64,000 nt of DNA from Acidovorax sp. 69 (GTDB lineage: Bacteria; Pseudomonadota; Gammaproteobacteria; Burkholderiales; Burkholderiaceae_C): positions 2,666,501 through 2,730,500 of the forward strand of contig NZ_PGEP01000001.1 of NCBI RefSeq assembly GCF_002797445.1, in the 5' to 3' direction. This document shows, piece after piece, positions 49,818 to 57,851 of this stretch. Position 1 is the stretch's first letter, and every line of letters begins with the position of its first letter. Made by a program: the position numbers and the translations under genes. The notes below the pieces were generated by a model. That model was not told the DNA's origin. It saw only the letters and a list, made by a program, of their open reading frames with translations, and did not search any database.

Positions 49818-50774
49818 ATGGATATTCGCCTCTCCCCTTCTCTACTGGCCTGGCTGCGCAGTTTTGATGCGGCTGCCCGCCACGGCAGCTTTACCAAGGC
49901 CGCAGCCGAGCTGTGCATCACCCAGGGCGCTGTCAGCCAGCAGGTCAAGCAGCTCGAAGACTGGCTGCGCCGCCCGCTGTTCTTGCGCACCCCGCGCGCC
50001 CTGGTACCCACGCCCGAGGGCAAATGGCTGGCCGTGGTGCTGCGCGAGAGTTTTGACGCCATCGAAAGCACCCTGGCCCAGATGCGCCAGCCGCCCGAGG
50101 CCGCCACCGCCACCCTGAGCTGCTCGCCATCGTTTGCCATGAGCTGGCTCACCCCCCGGCTGGGCGACTTCTTTCGCCAGCACCCCCACACCGGCCTGCG
50201 CGTGTTTGGCGAATTCCACACCCTGGACCGCACCCGCATGGTGCAGGGCGGCATCGAGGCCGCCGTGCGCTTCGACCTGGGCGGCTACCGCGACTTGAAC
50301 GCCACCGTGTTTCTGGACGAATGGCTCATCCCCGTGGCCAGCCCCGAGTTCCTGGCCCGCCACCCGCCCATTACCCAGCCGCAAGACCTGCACGGCGACT
50401 GGCTGCTGCACGACGGCAGCCCCTGGGACGGCGCCGACACATATGAAGAATGGCAGCACTGGTTTGCCCAGGTGGGTGCCACACCACCACCCTGGGCCGG
50501 CGGCCAGCAGTTCAACCTGTCACAACTGGCCCTCGGCGCAGCATTGGCGGGCCAAGGAATCGCCATGGGCCGCGCCGCGCTGGTGCTGCAGGACGTGAAG
50601 GCCGGGCGTTTGGTGCCACTGCTGGGCCACAGCGTGGCGTCGCGTGCGGTGTATTCGTTTGTGACCACGACCCACCCCAGCCCGGCCATGCAGTTGGTGC
50701 GGGATTGGTTGGGGGATGAGGCGTTGCGGTTTTGTGGGGAGCGGGGGCAGGTGCTGCCAAGCCCGGCGGGGTGA
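49818..50774 (+). CDS. LysR-family regulator, DsdC-like
   Basis: A 318-residue LysR protein. The helix-turn-helix is at residues about 8-65 (SFDAAARHGSFTKAAAELCITQ...VSQQVKQLEDWL), followed by the effector-binding domain. The divergent placement 93 bases from dsdA is that of dsdC, the D-serine-dependent activator. The ATG at 49818 follows an AT-rich stretch with the inverted repeat CATTA (49804-49808) / TAATG (49816-49820). Upstream in-frame codons to 49704 lie in the dsdA promoter and are rejected. Confidence 0.9.
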   Translation: MDIRLSPSLLAWLRSFDAAARHGSFTKAAAELCITQGAVSQQVKQLEDWLRRPLFLRTPRALVPTPEGKWLAVVLRESFDAIESTLAQMRQPPEAATATLSCSPSFAMSWLTPRLGDFFRQHPHTGLRVFGEFHTLDRTRMVQGGIEAAVRFDLGGYRDLNATVFLDEWLIPVASPEFLARHPPITQPQDLHGDWLLHDGSPWDGADTYEEWQHWFAQVGATPPPWAGGQQFNLSQLALGAALAGQGIAMGRAALVLQDVKAGRLVPLLGHSVASRAVYSFVTTTHPSPAMQLVRDWLGDEALRFCGERGQVLPSPAG

Positions 50775-50803
50775 CATGCCGCCGCGCATCGTGCCCAGCA
50801 CAG

Positions 50804-50868
50804 AGTTTTTAGTCTTTTAAGCCTCTAGCGCTTGATGAATAAGCGTTGGCAGCTATTCTTTTTGATTT
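50804..50868. repeat. Palindromic repeat copy after the dsdC-like gene
   Basis: Boxes CTCTAGCGCTTGATGAATAAG and GCAGCTATTC (first box trimmed: AGCGCTTGATGAATAAGCG). It matches the copy at 30917-30967 almost base for base in the core. Confidence 0.8.
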
Positions 50869-50886
50869 GCGGCCAGCCATCAATCT

Positions 50887-50903
50887 GTAGGGTCACACCC
50901 TAC
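50887..50903. promoter_or_regulatory. Perfect inverted repeat upstream of the restriction island
   Basis: GTAGGGT (50887-50893), CAC, ACCCTAC (50897-50903). No T-run follows, so it is more likely a protein-binding site than a terminator. It lies in the 234-base gap before the truncated restriction-modification copy. Confidence 0.4.
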
Positions 50904-51008
50904 TGGCTGACCGGGCTTGCATGACGCCTCCCCCTCCGAGTTACACCACATACCGCCTCATTAGACTTCACAGCGCATCCCCGCCACGGCAATCGCCTAC
51001 CCCCACGC

Positions 51009-51398
51009 ATGGCCTCTGCCAGCCCCGACATCACCGCCACCATCGCCGCCGCCCAGGCCTTCATCCAGCGCTGGCAGCACAACACCGCCAGCGAGCTGGC
51101 CACGGCGCAGAGTTTTGTGATGGACCTGTGCGAGCTGCTGGGTGTGACCAAGCCGCACCCCACGCCCGACCAGGACTACATGTTCGAGCGGCCCATCACC
51201 TTTGCCCACGGCGACGGCACCGGCTCGGCAAAGAAACAGTGCACATGCGGCCCCAGCAACTGCCGCAGGCCCAACGTAATGCCCGCTGGCGCGCCGCCCA
51301 CACCACAGGGAAGGTACCGACGTTACCAAAGCATCGGGCACCCTGGTAAACGCGCTACTGGCCCTCGGCCATCTCGAATGTTAGTATTACAACCGTAA
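51009..51398 (+). pseudogene. Truncated copy of the type IIL gene 5' end fused to a dsdA fragment
   Basis: The first 69 codons match the start of the restriction-modification gene at 52076 (shared IQRWQHNTASELATAQSFVM, LCELL and [16 protein letters not shown]). At 51217 this switches to a 101-base stretch about 94% identical to plus-strand dsdA sequence 48806-48906 (6 differences), read in a frame unrelated to dsdA. After 51317 comes about 60 bases of unknown origin. The nuclease motif and all later domains are missing, so this is a chimeric relic. Confidence 0.85.
51217..51317 (+). repeat. 101-bp direct copy of dsdA internal sequence
   Basis: Colinear without gaps with 48806-48906; only six mismatches, at the positions around 51272-51278, 51293-51296 and 51311. 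At the left junction GCACC is shared between donor and target, which suggests joining at microhomology. Confidence 0.9.
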
Positions 51399-51415
51399 TA
51401 ACATACGGAGCCGCC

Positions 51416-51640
51416 ATGCACACCCTCAAGCTCACCCAGATCGGCAATTCCGTGGGCGTTGTCCTGCCCAAAGAGGCCTTGGCCCGCCTGAAGCTGCAAA
51501 AAGGCGAGTCCGTTTTTCTGACCGAATGTGCTGAAGGCTTCATTCTCACGCCCTACGATCCGGCGCTGGAAGAAGAAATCACTGCAGGCAGAGAGTTCAT
51601 GCGCGAGTACCGCGACACCTTTCACCAGTTGGCCAAATGA
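51416..51640 (+). CDS. AbrB/MazE-type antitoxin
   Basis: A 74-residue antitoxin with the swapped-hairpin AbrB fold signature (LKLTQIGNSVGVVLPKEALA, then LQKGESVFLTE) and a C-terminal acidic/helical tail (ALEEEITAGREFMREYRD) expected to bind the toxin. GGAG lies six bases before the ATG. It overlaps the doc gene by four bases (ATGA). A weak promoter may lie in the AT-rich stretch TTAGTATTACAACCGTAAT just upstream. Confidence 0.9.
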   Translation: MHTLKLTQIGNSVGVVLPKEALARLKLQKGESVFLTECAEGFILTPYDPALEEEITAGREFMREYRDTFHQLAK

Positions 51641-52023
51641 GCTGGCGCTGGATCAGCAAACAGGCGCTGCTGCTGCTGCATACCGAAAGCCTTGCCGAAC
51701 ACGGTGGCGGCGCTGGCATGCGCGACGAAGGGCTGCTGGACTCCGCCCTGGCGCGCCCACTGAACCTGTGCGCTTACGGCGATCCTGATTTTGCGGCCCT
51801 TGCCGCCAGCTATGGCGTTGGGGTGGCCAAAAACCACCCGTTTGTGGACGGCAACAAGCGCGCTGCACTGCTGGCTACTGGTCTTTTCCTGTACGTCAAC
51901 CGCTACAAGCTCACCGCCAGCCAGGCCGAAACCACACTCACCATGCTCTCCGTCGCCGCAGGCGACCTCTCTGAGGACGACTTTGCCGCCTGGCTGCGCC
52001 AGCACGCCAAGCCACGGGCGTGA
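51637..52023 (+). CDS. doc: Doc (death-on-curing) family toxin
   Basis: A 128-residue Fic-fold toxin with the active motif HPFVDGNKRAAL near residue 67. Doc of phage P1 phosphorylates elongation factor EF-Tu and stops translation; the motif variant here (D in place of the Fic-type glutamate-dependent pattern HxFx(D/E)GN) fits Doc. It is translationally coupled to the antitoxin. The pair sits between two copies of the restriction-modification gene start. Confidence 0.92.
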   Translation: MSWRWISKQALLLLHTESLAEHGGGAGMRDEGLLDSALARPLNLCAYGDPDFAALAASYGVGVAKNHPFVDGNKRAALLATGLFLYVNRYKLTASQAETTLTMLSVAAGDLSEDDFAAWLRQHAKPRA

Positions 52024-52075
52024 CAACGCCTGATCTCCCCAGCGCACCCCGTCACGGCAATCCCCACCCCCACGC

Positions 52076-52774
52076 ATGACCTCTGCCACCCCCGACATCA
52101 CCGCCGCCAACGCCAACGCCGCCCATGCCTTCATTCAGCGCTGGCAACACAACACCGCCAGCGAGCTGGCCACGGCGCAGAGTTTTGTGATGGAGCTGTG
52201 CGAGCTGCTGGACGTTGCCAAGCCCCACCCCACGCCAGAGCAGGACTACATGTTCGAGCGGCCCATCACCTTTGCCCACGGCGACGGCAGCACCAGTGCC
52301 GGGCGCATTGACTGCTACCGGCGCGGCCACTTTGTGCTGGAGGCCAAAAAGCTCAAGGCCGGTAGCCACACCAAAGGTTTTGACGACGGCCTGCTGCGCG
52401 CCCGCAGCCAGGGTGAAGGCTATGCCCGCGCCCTGCCCAGCGCGGAAGGCCGCCCGCCTTTTGTGCTGGTGGTGGATGTGGGCACCGTCATCGAGGTGTA
52501 TGCCGAGTTCAGCAAAACCGGCGGCACCTACACCCCCTACCCCGACCCGCGCAGCCACCGCATCGCGCTGGCCGACCTGGCCCGGCCCGAGGTGCAAGAC
52601 CGCCTGCGCCGCGTCTGGCAGGACCCCGACAGCCTGAACCCCGCGCGCATCAGCGCCCAAGTGACGCGCGATGTGGCCGCGCTGCTGGCGCGCCTCGCCA
52701 GATCGCTCGAAACCAGCCGACCAGCCGACCAGCCGACCAGAATTTTCGCAAAATTCCGGATTAACGCAATATAG
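52076..52774 (+). CDS. Type IIL (MmeI-like) restriction-modification enzyme, nuclease part; frame broken at an 8-bp repeat
   Basis: A 232-residue frame covering the N-terminal domain of an MmeI-like enzyme. The PD-(D/E)XK nuclease site is seen as Asp79 and Glu89-X-Lys91 in RIDCYRRGHFVLEAKKLKAG. After LARLARSLE the frame enters the tandem repeat at 52712-52740 and stops at TAG 52772-52774. The remaining domains follow in another frame (52671-55616). Inserting one 8-base unit, or deleting two, joins both frames. As it stands, only a nuclease fragment without specificity or methylase domains would be made. Confidence 0.88.
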   Translation: MTSATPDITAANANAAHAFIQRWQHNTASELATAQSFVMELCELLDVAKPHPTPEQDYMFERPITFAHGDGSTSAGRIDCYRRGHFVLEAKKLKAGSHTKGFDDGLLRARSQGEGYARALPSAEGRPPFVLVVDVGTVIEVYAEFSKTGGTYTPYPDPRSHRIALADLARPEVQDRLRRVWQDPDSLNPARISAQVTRDVAALLARLARSLETSRPADQPTRIFAKFRINAI

Positions 52775-55616
52775 CAAAGCGTTTATAGCTCCTGAAATAG
52801 TAGCAAACTTTCTCACCCGCTGCCTCTTTTCGATGTTCGCCGAAGACGTCGAACTACTGCCCAAAGGCGCGTTTCTGGGCCTGCTGCAAACCCGCTGCGA
52901 CGACCCCGCCACACTGCAGCAAATGCTGCGCATTCTGTGGGCCGACATGGATCGGGGCGGCTTCAGCGCCGCGCTGGTCAAGCCCGTGCTGCACTTCAAC
53001 GGCAAGCTCTTCAAAGGCGCGGCACAAGACGGCTACAGCCTGCTGCTCACCCCCGAGCAGGTCGATTTGCTCATCCAGGCCGCCCGCTGCAATTGGCGCG
53101 AGGTGGAGCCCGCCATCTTCGGCACCCTGCTGGAGCGCGCCCTCGACCCCACCGAGCGCCACGCGCTGGGCGCGCACTACACGCCCCGCGCCTACGTAGA
53201 GCGCCTGGTGCTGCCCACCGTGATCGAGCCCCTGCGCGCAGACTGGGCCAATGCCCAGGCCGCCGCCCTGGTGCTGGCGCACGAAGCCGCTGCGCTGCAA
53301 GGCAAGGCGATGGACGCCAAACTGGCCGAAGCGCGTGCTGAGGTCAAAAAATTCCACCACCAGCTGTGCACCACCCGCGTGCTGGACCCCGCCTGCGGCA
53401 GTGCCAACTTCTTGTACGTGACGCTGGAACACTTGAAGCGCCTGGAGGGTGAGGTTGTCAACCAGTTGGAGTCCCTGGGCCACACGCAAGACCAACTCGG
53501 CTTTGAAGGCGAAACCGTCACCCTGCAGCAACTGCGCGGCATCGAACTGAACGAACGCGCAGCCGCCCTGGCCGAGCTGGTGCTGTGGATTGGCTACCTG
53601 CAATGGCACATCCGCACCCGTGGCAAAGCCGCAGTGGCCGAGCCCGTGGTGCACAACTACGGCAACATCGAATGCCGCGACGCCGTGCTGGCCTGGGACG
53701 CGCAAGAAGTGGCTTACGATGCCGCCGGAAAGCTGCTCAGCCGCTGGGACGGCACCACGTTCAAGACGCACCCTGTGACGGGCGAGCCAGTGCCCGACGA
53801 AGCCGCCCAAGTGCCGCAATGGCGCTACGTGGGCGCTCGGCAGGCAGCGTGGCCGCAGGCGGATTTCATTGTGGGGAACCCGCCGTTTATTGGTGCCAAA
53901 TATTTGCGCTCAGCCTTGGGCGACGGCTACGCGGACGCTCTGCGCGCCGCGTGGCCCGAGGTGCCAGAGAGTGCAGACTTTGTGATGTTCTGGTGGCACC
54001 ACGCAGCCGCGCAGGTGGCCGCAGGCCACTCCCGGCGGCTGGGACTGATCACCACCAATAGCCTGACCACGACCTTCAACCGTCGCGTCGTGCAGGCGGC
54101 GCTGGACAAAGGCACTCATTTGGAAATGGCGATTGCCGATCACCCATGGGTGGACGGCGCGAACGGCGCCGCCGTGCGCATTGCGATGACGGTGCTGGCA
54201 CCTGATGCAGGCGAAGGCGGCTTACAGAGCGTGACCACCGAGCACGCCGGTGAATTTGGTGAAGTAGCAGTAACGCTGAATGAACGACGCGGGCTGATTC
54301 ACGCTGATTTGAGCGTGGGCGCCAATGTGGCGGCTGCGAAGCCATTACAAGCAATGGCGGGCATTTCGTCACCCGGCGTCAAACTGCATGGCGCTGGTTT
54401 CATCGTCACGCCACAAGAAGCCGATGCACTGGGCCACGCGCCGCTGATTCGTGACTATCGCAACGGCCGAGACCTCGCCGACAAGCCGCGCGGCGTTATG
54501 GTGATCGACGCCTTCGGTCTGGATGCGGAAACCCTGCGCAAGCAATACCCGGCGGTTTACCAATGGTTAGCGGAACGGGTCAAACCAGAACGCGACCTGA
54601 ACAATCGGGCGGTCTATCGCGACAACTGGTGGATTTTTGGTGAACCTCGCAAGGAGTTACGGCCCGCTCTTGCTGGGCTATCCCGCTACATCGCCACCGT
54701 AGTTACCGCCAAACATCGCGTATTCCAATTCCTCGACGCTGGAATACTGGCCGACGATGCTCTTATTGCAATCGCTCAGGACGATGGATACACGCTCGGC
54801 GTGCTGTCCAGTCAGTTGCACATCGAATGGGCTTTAGCCACAGGCAGCACTCTGGAAGATCGTCCTCGGTACATAAAAACCACTTGCTTCGAAACCTTCG
54901 CCCTCCCCGACGAAGACACCGGCCTGACCCCCGCCCTGCGAGAGCGCATCGCCGACCTTGCCGAGCAGATCGACGCCCACCGCAAGCGCGTGCTGGCGCC
55001 CGAGGCAGGCAACACCGGCCTCACCCTCACCGGCATGTACAACGTGCTGGCCGCCTTGCGCGAAGGCCGGGCGCTCACCGCCAAAGAGAAAACCCAGTAC
55101 GCCCAGGGCCTGGTCGGAGTGCTGCGCGAACTGCACGACGAGCTGGATGCGGCGGTGCTGGCAGCGTATGGCTTGCCCGCCAACGCGAGCACCGACGACA
55201 TCCTCGCCCACCTGGTGCAGCTCAACGCCCAGCGCGCAGCCGAAGAAGCCCAGGGCCGCGTGCGCTGGCTGCGCCCGGACTTTCAAAATCCGCAAAATTC
55301 ACTGCAAAAACAAGAGCTGCTAGCGCAAGAGGATAAAGCGCCAGAGGCCGATCTGGATAGTGAAAAATCGCTATCAAAACCAGAGCAAGCAAAACCCACC
55401 CAACACCCATGGCCCCCCACCCTGCCCGAGCAGGTGCGCGCCGTGGCCGATGCGTTGGCCGCCAGCCCCGTCCCGCTCACCTTGCCCGCCATTGAGGCCC
55501 GCTTCAAAGGCCGTGGCCCGTGGAAGAAAGGCCTGCCCACGCTGCTGCAAACGCTGGAGGCGCTAGGTCGCGCGCAGGCGGTGCAAATTGAAGGCGGCAT
55601 GGCCTGGCGGGGCTAG
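52671..55616 (+). CDS. Type IIL (MmeI-like) restriction-modification enzyme, helical-methylase-TRD part
   Basis: An open frame of 981 codons holding the rest of the enzyme: a helical spacer ([21 protein letters not shown] onward), adenine methylase motif [12 protein letters not shown] (about residue 240), motif IV NPPFIG (403-408), a target-recognition region (about 520-740) and a C-terminal part. GC is visibly lower in the recognition region (about 54200-54900), as expected if it is exchanged by recombination. No start codon with a ribosome binding site is seen at its head, so expression probably requires the repeat-mediated frame switch. The last 80 residues include a palindromic repeat copy. 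Confidence 0.88.
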   Translation: MWPRCWRASPDRSKPADQPTSRPEFSQNSGLTQYSKAFIAPEIVANFLTRCLFSMFAEDVELLPKGAFLGLLQTRCDDPATLQQMLRILWADMDRGGFSAALVKPVLHFNGKLFKGAAQDGYSLLLTPEQVDLLIQAARCNWREVEPAIFGTLLERALDPTERHALGAHYTPRAYVERLVLPTVIEPLRADWANAQAAALVLAHEAAALQGKAMDAKLAEARAEVKKFHHQLCTTRVLDPACGSANFLYVTLEHLKRLEGEVVNQLESLGHTQDQLGFEGETVTLQQLRGIELNERAAALAELVLWIGYLQWHIRTRGKAAVAEPVVHNYGNIECRDAVLAWDAQEVAYDAAGKLLSRWDGTTFKTHPVTGEPVPDEAAQVPQWRYVGARQAAWPQADFIVGNPPFIGAKYLRSALGDGYADALRAAWPEVPESADFVMFWWHHAAAQVAAGHSRRLGLITTNSLTTTFNRRVVQAALDKGTHLEMAIADHPWVDGANGAAVRIAMTVLAPDAGEGGLQSVTTEHAGEFGEVAVTLNERRGLIHADLSVGANVAAAKPLQAMAGISSPGVKLHGAGFIVTPQEADALGHAPLIRDYRNGRDLADKPRGVMVIDAFGLDAETLRKQYPAVYQWLAERVKPERDLNNRAVYRDNWWIFGEPRKELRPALAGLSRYIATVVTAKHRVFQFLDAGILADDALIAIAQDDGYTLGVLSSQLHIEWALATGSTLEDRPRYIKTTCFETFALPDEDTGLTPALRERIADLAEQIDAHRKRVLAPEAGNTGLTLTGMYNVLAALREGRALTAKEKTQYAQGLVGVLRELHDELDAAVLAAYGLPANASTDDILAHLVQLNAQRAAEEAQGRVRWLRPDFQNPQNSLQKQELLAQEDKAPEADLDSEKSLSKPEQAKPTQHPWPPTLPEQVRAVADALAASPVPLTLPAIEARFKGRGPWKKGLPTLLQTLEALGRAQAVQIEGGMAWRG
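52712..52740 (+). repeat. Octanucleotide tandem repeat (ACCAGCCG, 3.6 copies)
   Basis: Units start at 52712, 52720 and 52728, with a partial unit ACCAG at 52736-52740, and all are identical. The unit length is not a multiple of three, so copy-number change shifts the reading frame of the restriction-modification gene. Upstream frame is 2 and downstream frame is 0 modulo 3; +8 or -16 bases joins them. Confidence 0.93.
52772..52806. repeat. Degenerate palindromic repeat next to the frameshift
   Basis: TAGCAAAGCGTTTATAGCT and AATAGTAGCAAAC: shares GTTTGCTAC and AGCTATAAACGCTTT with relics of the family on the complementary strand. The ORF1 stop codon TAG falls at its first bases. Confidence 0.4.
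55305..55382. repeat. Palindromic repeat copy inside the methylase gene
   Basis: AGCTGCTAGCGCAAGAGGAT followed by AAAGCGCCAGAGGCC matches the consensus AGCTG..AGCGC...AAGCGCTAGAGGCC of intergenic copies. It is in frame and codes for the charged linker [19 protein letters not shown]. Confidence 0.75.
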
Positions 55617-55705
55617 TCTCCAAAAACTCGATCTTGCGCACGCCGTGGGCCAAAGGGCCGACGGGTGAGTGGTTCGTGCGCTTCATGCAGTCCGTGCGGC
55701 TGGCC

Positions 55706-56098
55706 TCACGGCAGCGGCGTGCCTTGGTGTGCACGCAGCTGCCAGGTGCCGCCCTCGCCCCCTGGTCCGGCCACCCAGACGGTGAGGAACTGGCTGCGAA
55801 CCTGCTTTTCCTGTCCGTCCTTGAGCACGGAGGCGTCCATGCGGCCGGTGACCAGTGCAGTGCCGCCGGGCAGCACCTGCACCTGAAGATCGCTCCACTC
55901 CAGGAGCAAGTAGCGCATGGCACCGTCGCGGATCTTGCCCAGGTAGCTGTCCCGGGTGTCACGCACGCCGGTGGAATGCACGTACACGATGTCTGGCGAC
56001 AGCAGGGCCTGGAGGGCCGCACTGTCGCCCGCCAGCATGGCGTTACGCCGCAGTTGCTCGCAGTGCAGCACGGCCTCGGCGGTGATGAGCGAACTCAT
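55706..56098 (-). CDS. Nuclear transport factor 2 / SnoaL-like (DUF4440) protein
   Basis: A 130-residue cone-fold protein: AMLAGDSAALQALLSPDIVYVHSTG, GKIRDGAMRYLLLEWSDLQV, then ALVTGRMDAS and GTWQLRAHQGTPLP. Members are small isomerases, lyases or binding proteins. It begins 11 bases after a Bug gene in the same direction, so the two are likely co-transcribed. ATG at 56098 is preferred; longer frames overlap the Bug gene. Confidence 0.85.
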   Translation of the reverse strand: MSSLITAEAVLHCEQLRRNAMLAGDSAALQALLSPDIVYVHSTGVRDTRDSYLGKIRDGAMRYLLLEWSDLQVQVLPGGTALVTGRMDASVLKDGQEKQVRSQFLTVWVAGPGGEGGTWQLRAHQGTPLP

Positions 56099-56109
56099 GG
56101 CGCAGCGCT

Positions 56110-57087
56110 TCAGTCGAGCTTGACGTCGGCCTGGCGCACCACCTTGCCCCATTGGGCAGAGTCGGCCTTGATGAAGGCGGCAAATTCTGCCGGGGTGGTG
56201 GCCTTGAGTTCGCCGCCGTACTGGCGCCATTTCTCGGCCAGTTGCGGGTTTTGCGCAGCTTTTTGCATGGCCGCACTGAGCTTTTCGACGATGGCCTTGG
56301 GGGTGGCTGCAGGCGCCAGGATGCCTTGCCAGGCCACAGGCGCGTAGTCTGCAATGCCAGCTTCGGCAAAGGTAGGCACATCGGGGAAGGCCGGGTGGCG
56401 GGTTTTCCCGGTCAGCGCCAGCAGCTTGAGCTTGCCGCCACGGATACCGCCGGCCGCCACGGGCAAGGCGTCAAACATCACTTGCACCTGGCCAGCCATC
56501 AGATCGGTGTAGGGGCTCGTGGTGCTGTAGGGCACAAAGCGCAGTTTGACCCCCGCGTTCGACGCAAACCATTCGCCGGCCAGATGAAAGTAGCTACCAG
56601 CGCCCAACGTGGCTGCGGTCACGGTGTCTGGATTGGTCTTGGCATAGGCCACCATTTCAGCCGCTGTCTTGAAGGGTGCTGAAGGCGTGGCAATCAGCCC
56701 GGTATTGAGTACGCCCAGCAGGCTGACGGGAGCGAAGTCTTTCTCGGCGTTGAAGGGCAGCTTGGTGTACAGGTGGTGTAGCACCGACATGGTGCTGGTG
56801 GTGCCCACCACCAGCGTGTAGCCATCGGGCGCGGCCTTGGCGGCGGCCTCTGTGCCGATGATTCCCGAGGCACCGGGCTTGTTTTCGACGATCACGGTCT
56901 GGCCCAGGATCTTGGTCAGCTCGCCCGCAATTTCCCGCGCATTGGCATCGGGCCCCGAGCCGGCCGGAAAAGGCGCCAGCAGCCGGATGGGCTTGGTGGG
57001 GTAGTCCTGCGCTTGTGCGCCGCTGGCGGCCAGCAGGGCCAGCGTGATTGCTGCGAGGCCGGTGCGCCGGGTGATGAAGGGGGTCAT
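56110..57087 (-). CDS. Bug-family periplasmic solute-binding protein
   Basis: A 325-residue TctC/Bug protein with signal peptide (TGLAAITLALLAASGAQAQ) and YPTKPIRLLAPFPAGSGPDAN, VIVENKPGASGIIGTEAAAK and the downstream family pattern. It diverges from the VOC dioxygenase gene across a 176-base AT-rich region with inverted repeats, so it probably belongs to the catabolic unit and binds the carboxylate substrate. No TctA/TctB membrane partners are present. Confidence 0.93.
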   Translation of the reverse strand: MTPFITRRTGLAAITLALLAASGAQAQDYPTKPIRLLAPFPAGSGPDANAREIAGELTKILGQTVIVENKPGASGIIGTEAAAKAAPDGYTLVVGTTSTMSVLHHLYTKLPFNAEKDFAPVSLLGVLNTGLIATPSAPFKTAAEMVAYAKTNPDTVTAATLGAGSYFHLAGEWFASNAGVKLRFVPYSTTSPYTDLMAGQVQVMFDALPVAAGGIRGGKLKLLALTGKTRHPAFPDVPTFAEAGIADYAPVAWQGILAPAATPKAIVEKLSAAMQKAAQNPQLAEKWRQYGGELKATTPAEFAAFIKADSAQWGKVVRQADVKLD

Positions 57088-57171
57088 GTTTTGTCTCCTG
57101 AAGGGGTCGTTGAATGGACGCGTGACAACCGCGCTGGATCGCCTGGGTTGAATTCTTGATAAAAAACAAGA

Positions 57172-57225
57172 TTTTGTCAAATTATGAGAATTGATGCATA
57201 ATTTTATCTAAATCAAGCGACAAAA
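57172..57225. promoter_or_regulatory. Divergent AT-rich control region with nested inverted repeats
   Basis: AAATTATG (57179-57186) and CATAATTT (57197-57204) are perfect arms 10 bases apart. Outside them TTTTGTC (57172-57178) and GACAAAA (57219-57225) form a second inverted pair. The region serves the Bug gene to the left and the VOC-hydroxylase genes to the right; the IclR regulator encoded at 59368 is the likeliest binder. Confidence 0.55.
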
Positions 57226-57263
57226 CATCTTTACATGTTCACTCAAACTCCCCAGGAGACGAT

Positions 57264-57848
57264 ATGACCCCACCTATCTCGGCACTGCGCGAGCGCGGCT
57301 CATTGGTGTTCAGCCACATGGGCTTTTACGTGCGTGACCTAGAACGCATGGCGCACTTTTACAAAGACGTTCTGTGCTTCACCGAGACCGACCGGGGTGA
57401 CCTGGGAGCGGTTCAGCTGGTGTTTCTGAGCCGCGACCCAGCAGAGCATCACCAGGTGGTGCTGGCCAGCGGCCGCCCAGCGGATCTGACGTTCAGCGTG
57501 ATCAACCAGATCTCCCTGCGCGTACCCGACCTGGCCACGCTGCGCCTGGTGCGGGACCGCGTTGCGGCCGATGCCGATGTCACGGAGATGCTGTGTGCGA
57601 CCCATGGCAACGCGGTATCGATCTATTTCCGCGACCCCGAAGGCAACCGGCTGGAGGTGTTCATGGACATGCCCTGGTACTGTGAGCAGCCGCTGCGCGA
57701 GCCCATCGACCTGGACCAGTCTGACGAGATCATCATGGCGCGCGCCGAGGCCATCGCGCGCAGCCGCCCCAAATTCCAGTCGCGGGCGTTGTGGCAGGCC
57801 GATATGGCCCGTCGCATGGGCTATGCCGACGACAGCCAAGAGGCCTGA
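57264..57848 (+). CDS. VOC-family protein, probable extradiol dioxygenase
   Basis: A 194-residue vicinal-oxygen-chelate protein. Candidate metal ligands of a His-His-Glu triad are seen: SHMGFYVRDLERMAHFY, PAEHHQVVLA and GNRLEVFMDMPWY. The order hydroxylase next door and a fumarylacetoacetate hydrolase downstream suggests ring cleavage of a catechol- or hydroquinone-like compound. It is a one-module protein, shorter than catechol 2,3-dioxygenases (about 300). CAGGAGA lies just before the ATG. The hydroxylase gene starts 3 bases after its stop. Confidence 0.85.
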   Translation: MTPPISALRERGSLVFSHMGFYVRDLERMAHFYKDVLCFTETDRGDLGAVQLVFLSRDPAEHHQVVLASGRPADLTFSVINQISLRVPDLATLRLVRDRVAADADVTEMLCATHGNAVSIYFRDPEGNRLEVFMDMPWYCEQPLREPIDLDQSDEIIMARAEAIARSRPKFQSRALWQADMARRMGYADDSQEA

Positions 57849-57851
57849 GCC

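Noticed and set aside
52712..52740. Short repeats as a CRISPR array
   Set aside because: Units are 8 bases with no spacers; they are a simple tandem repeat inside a gene.
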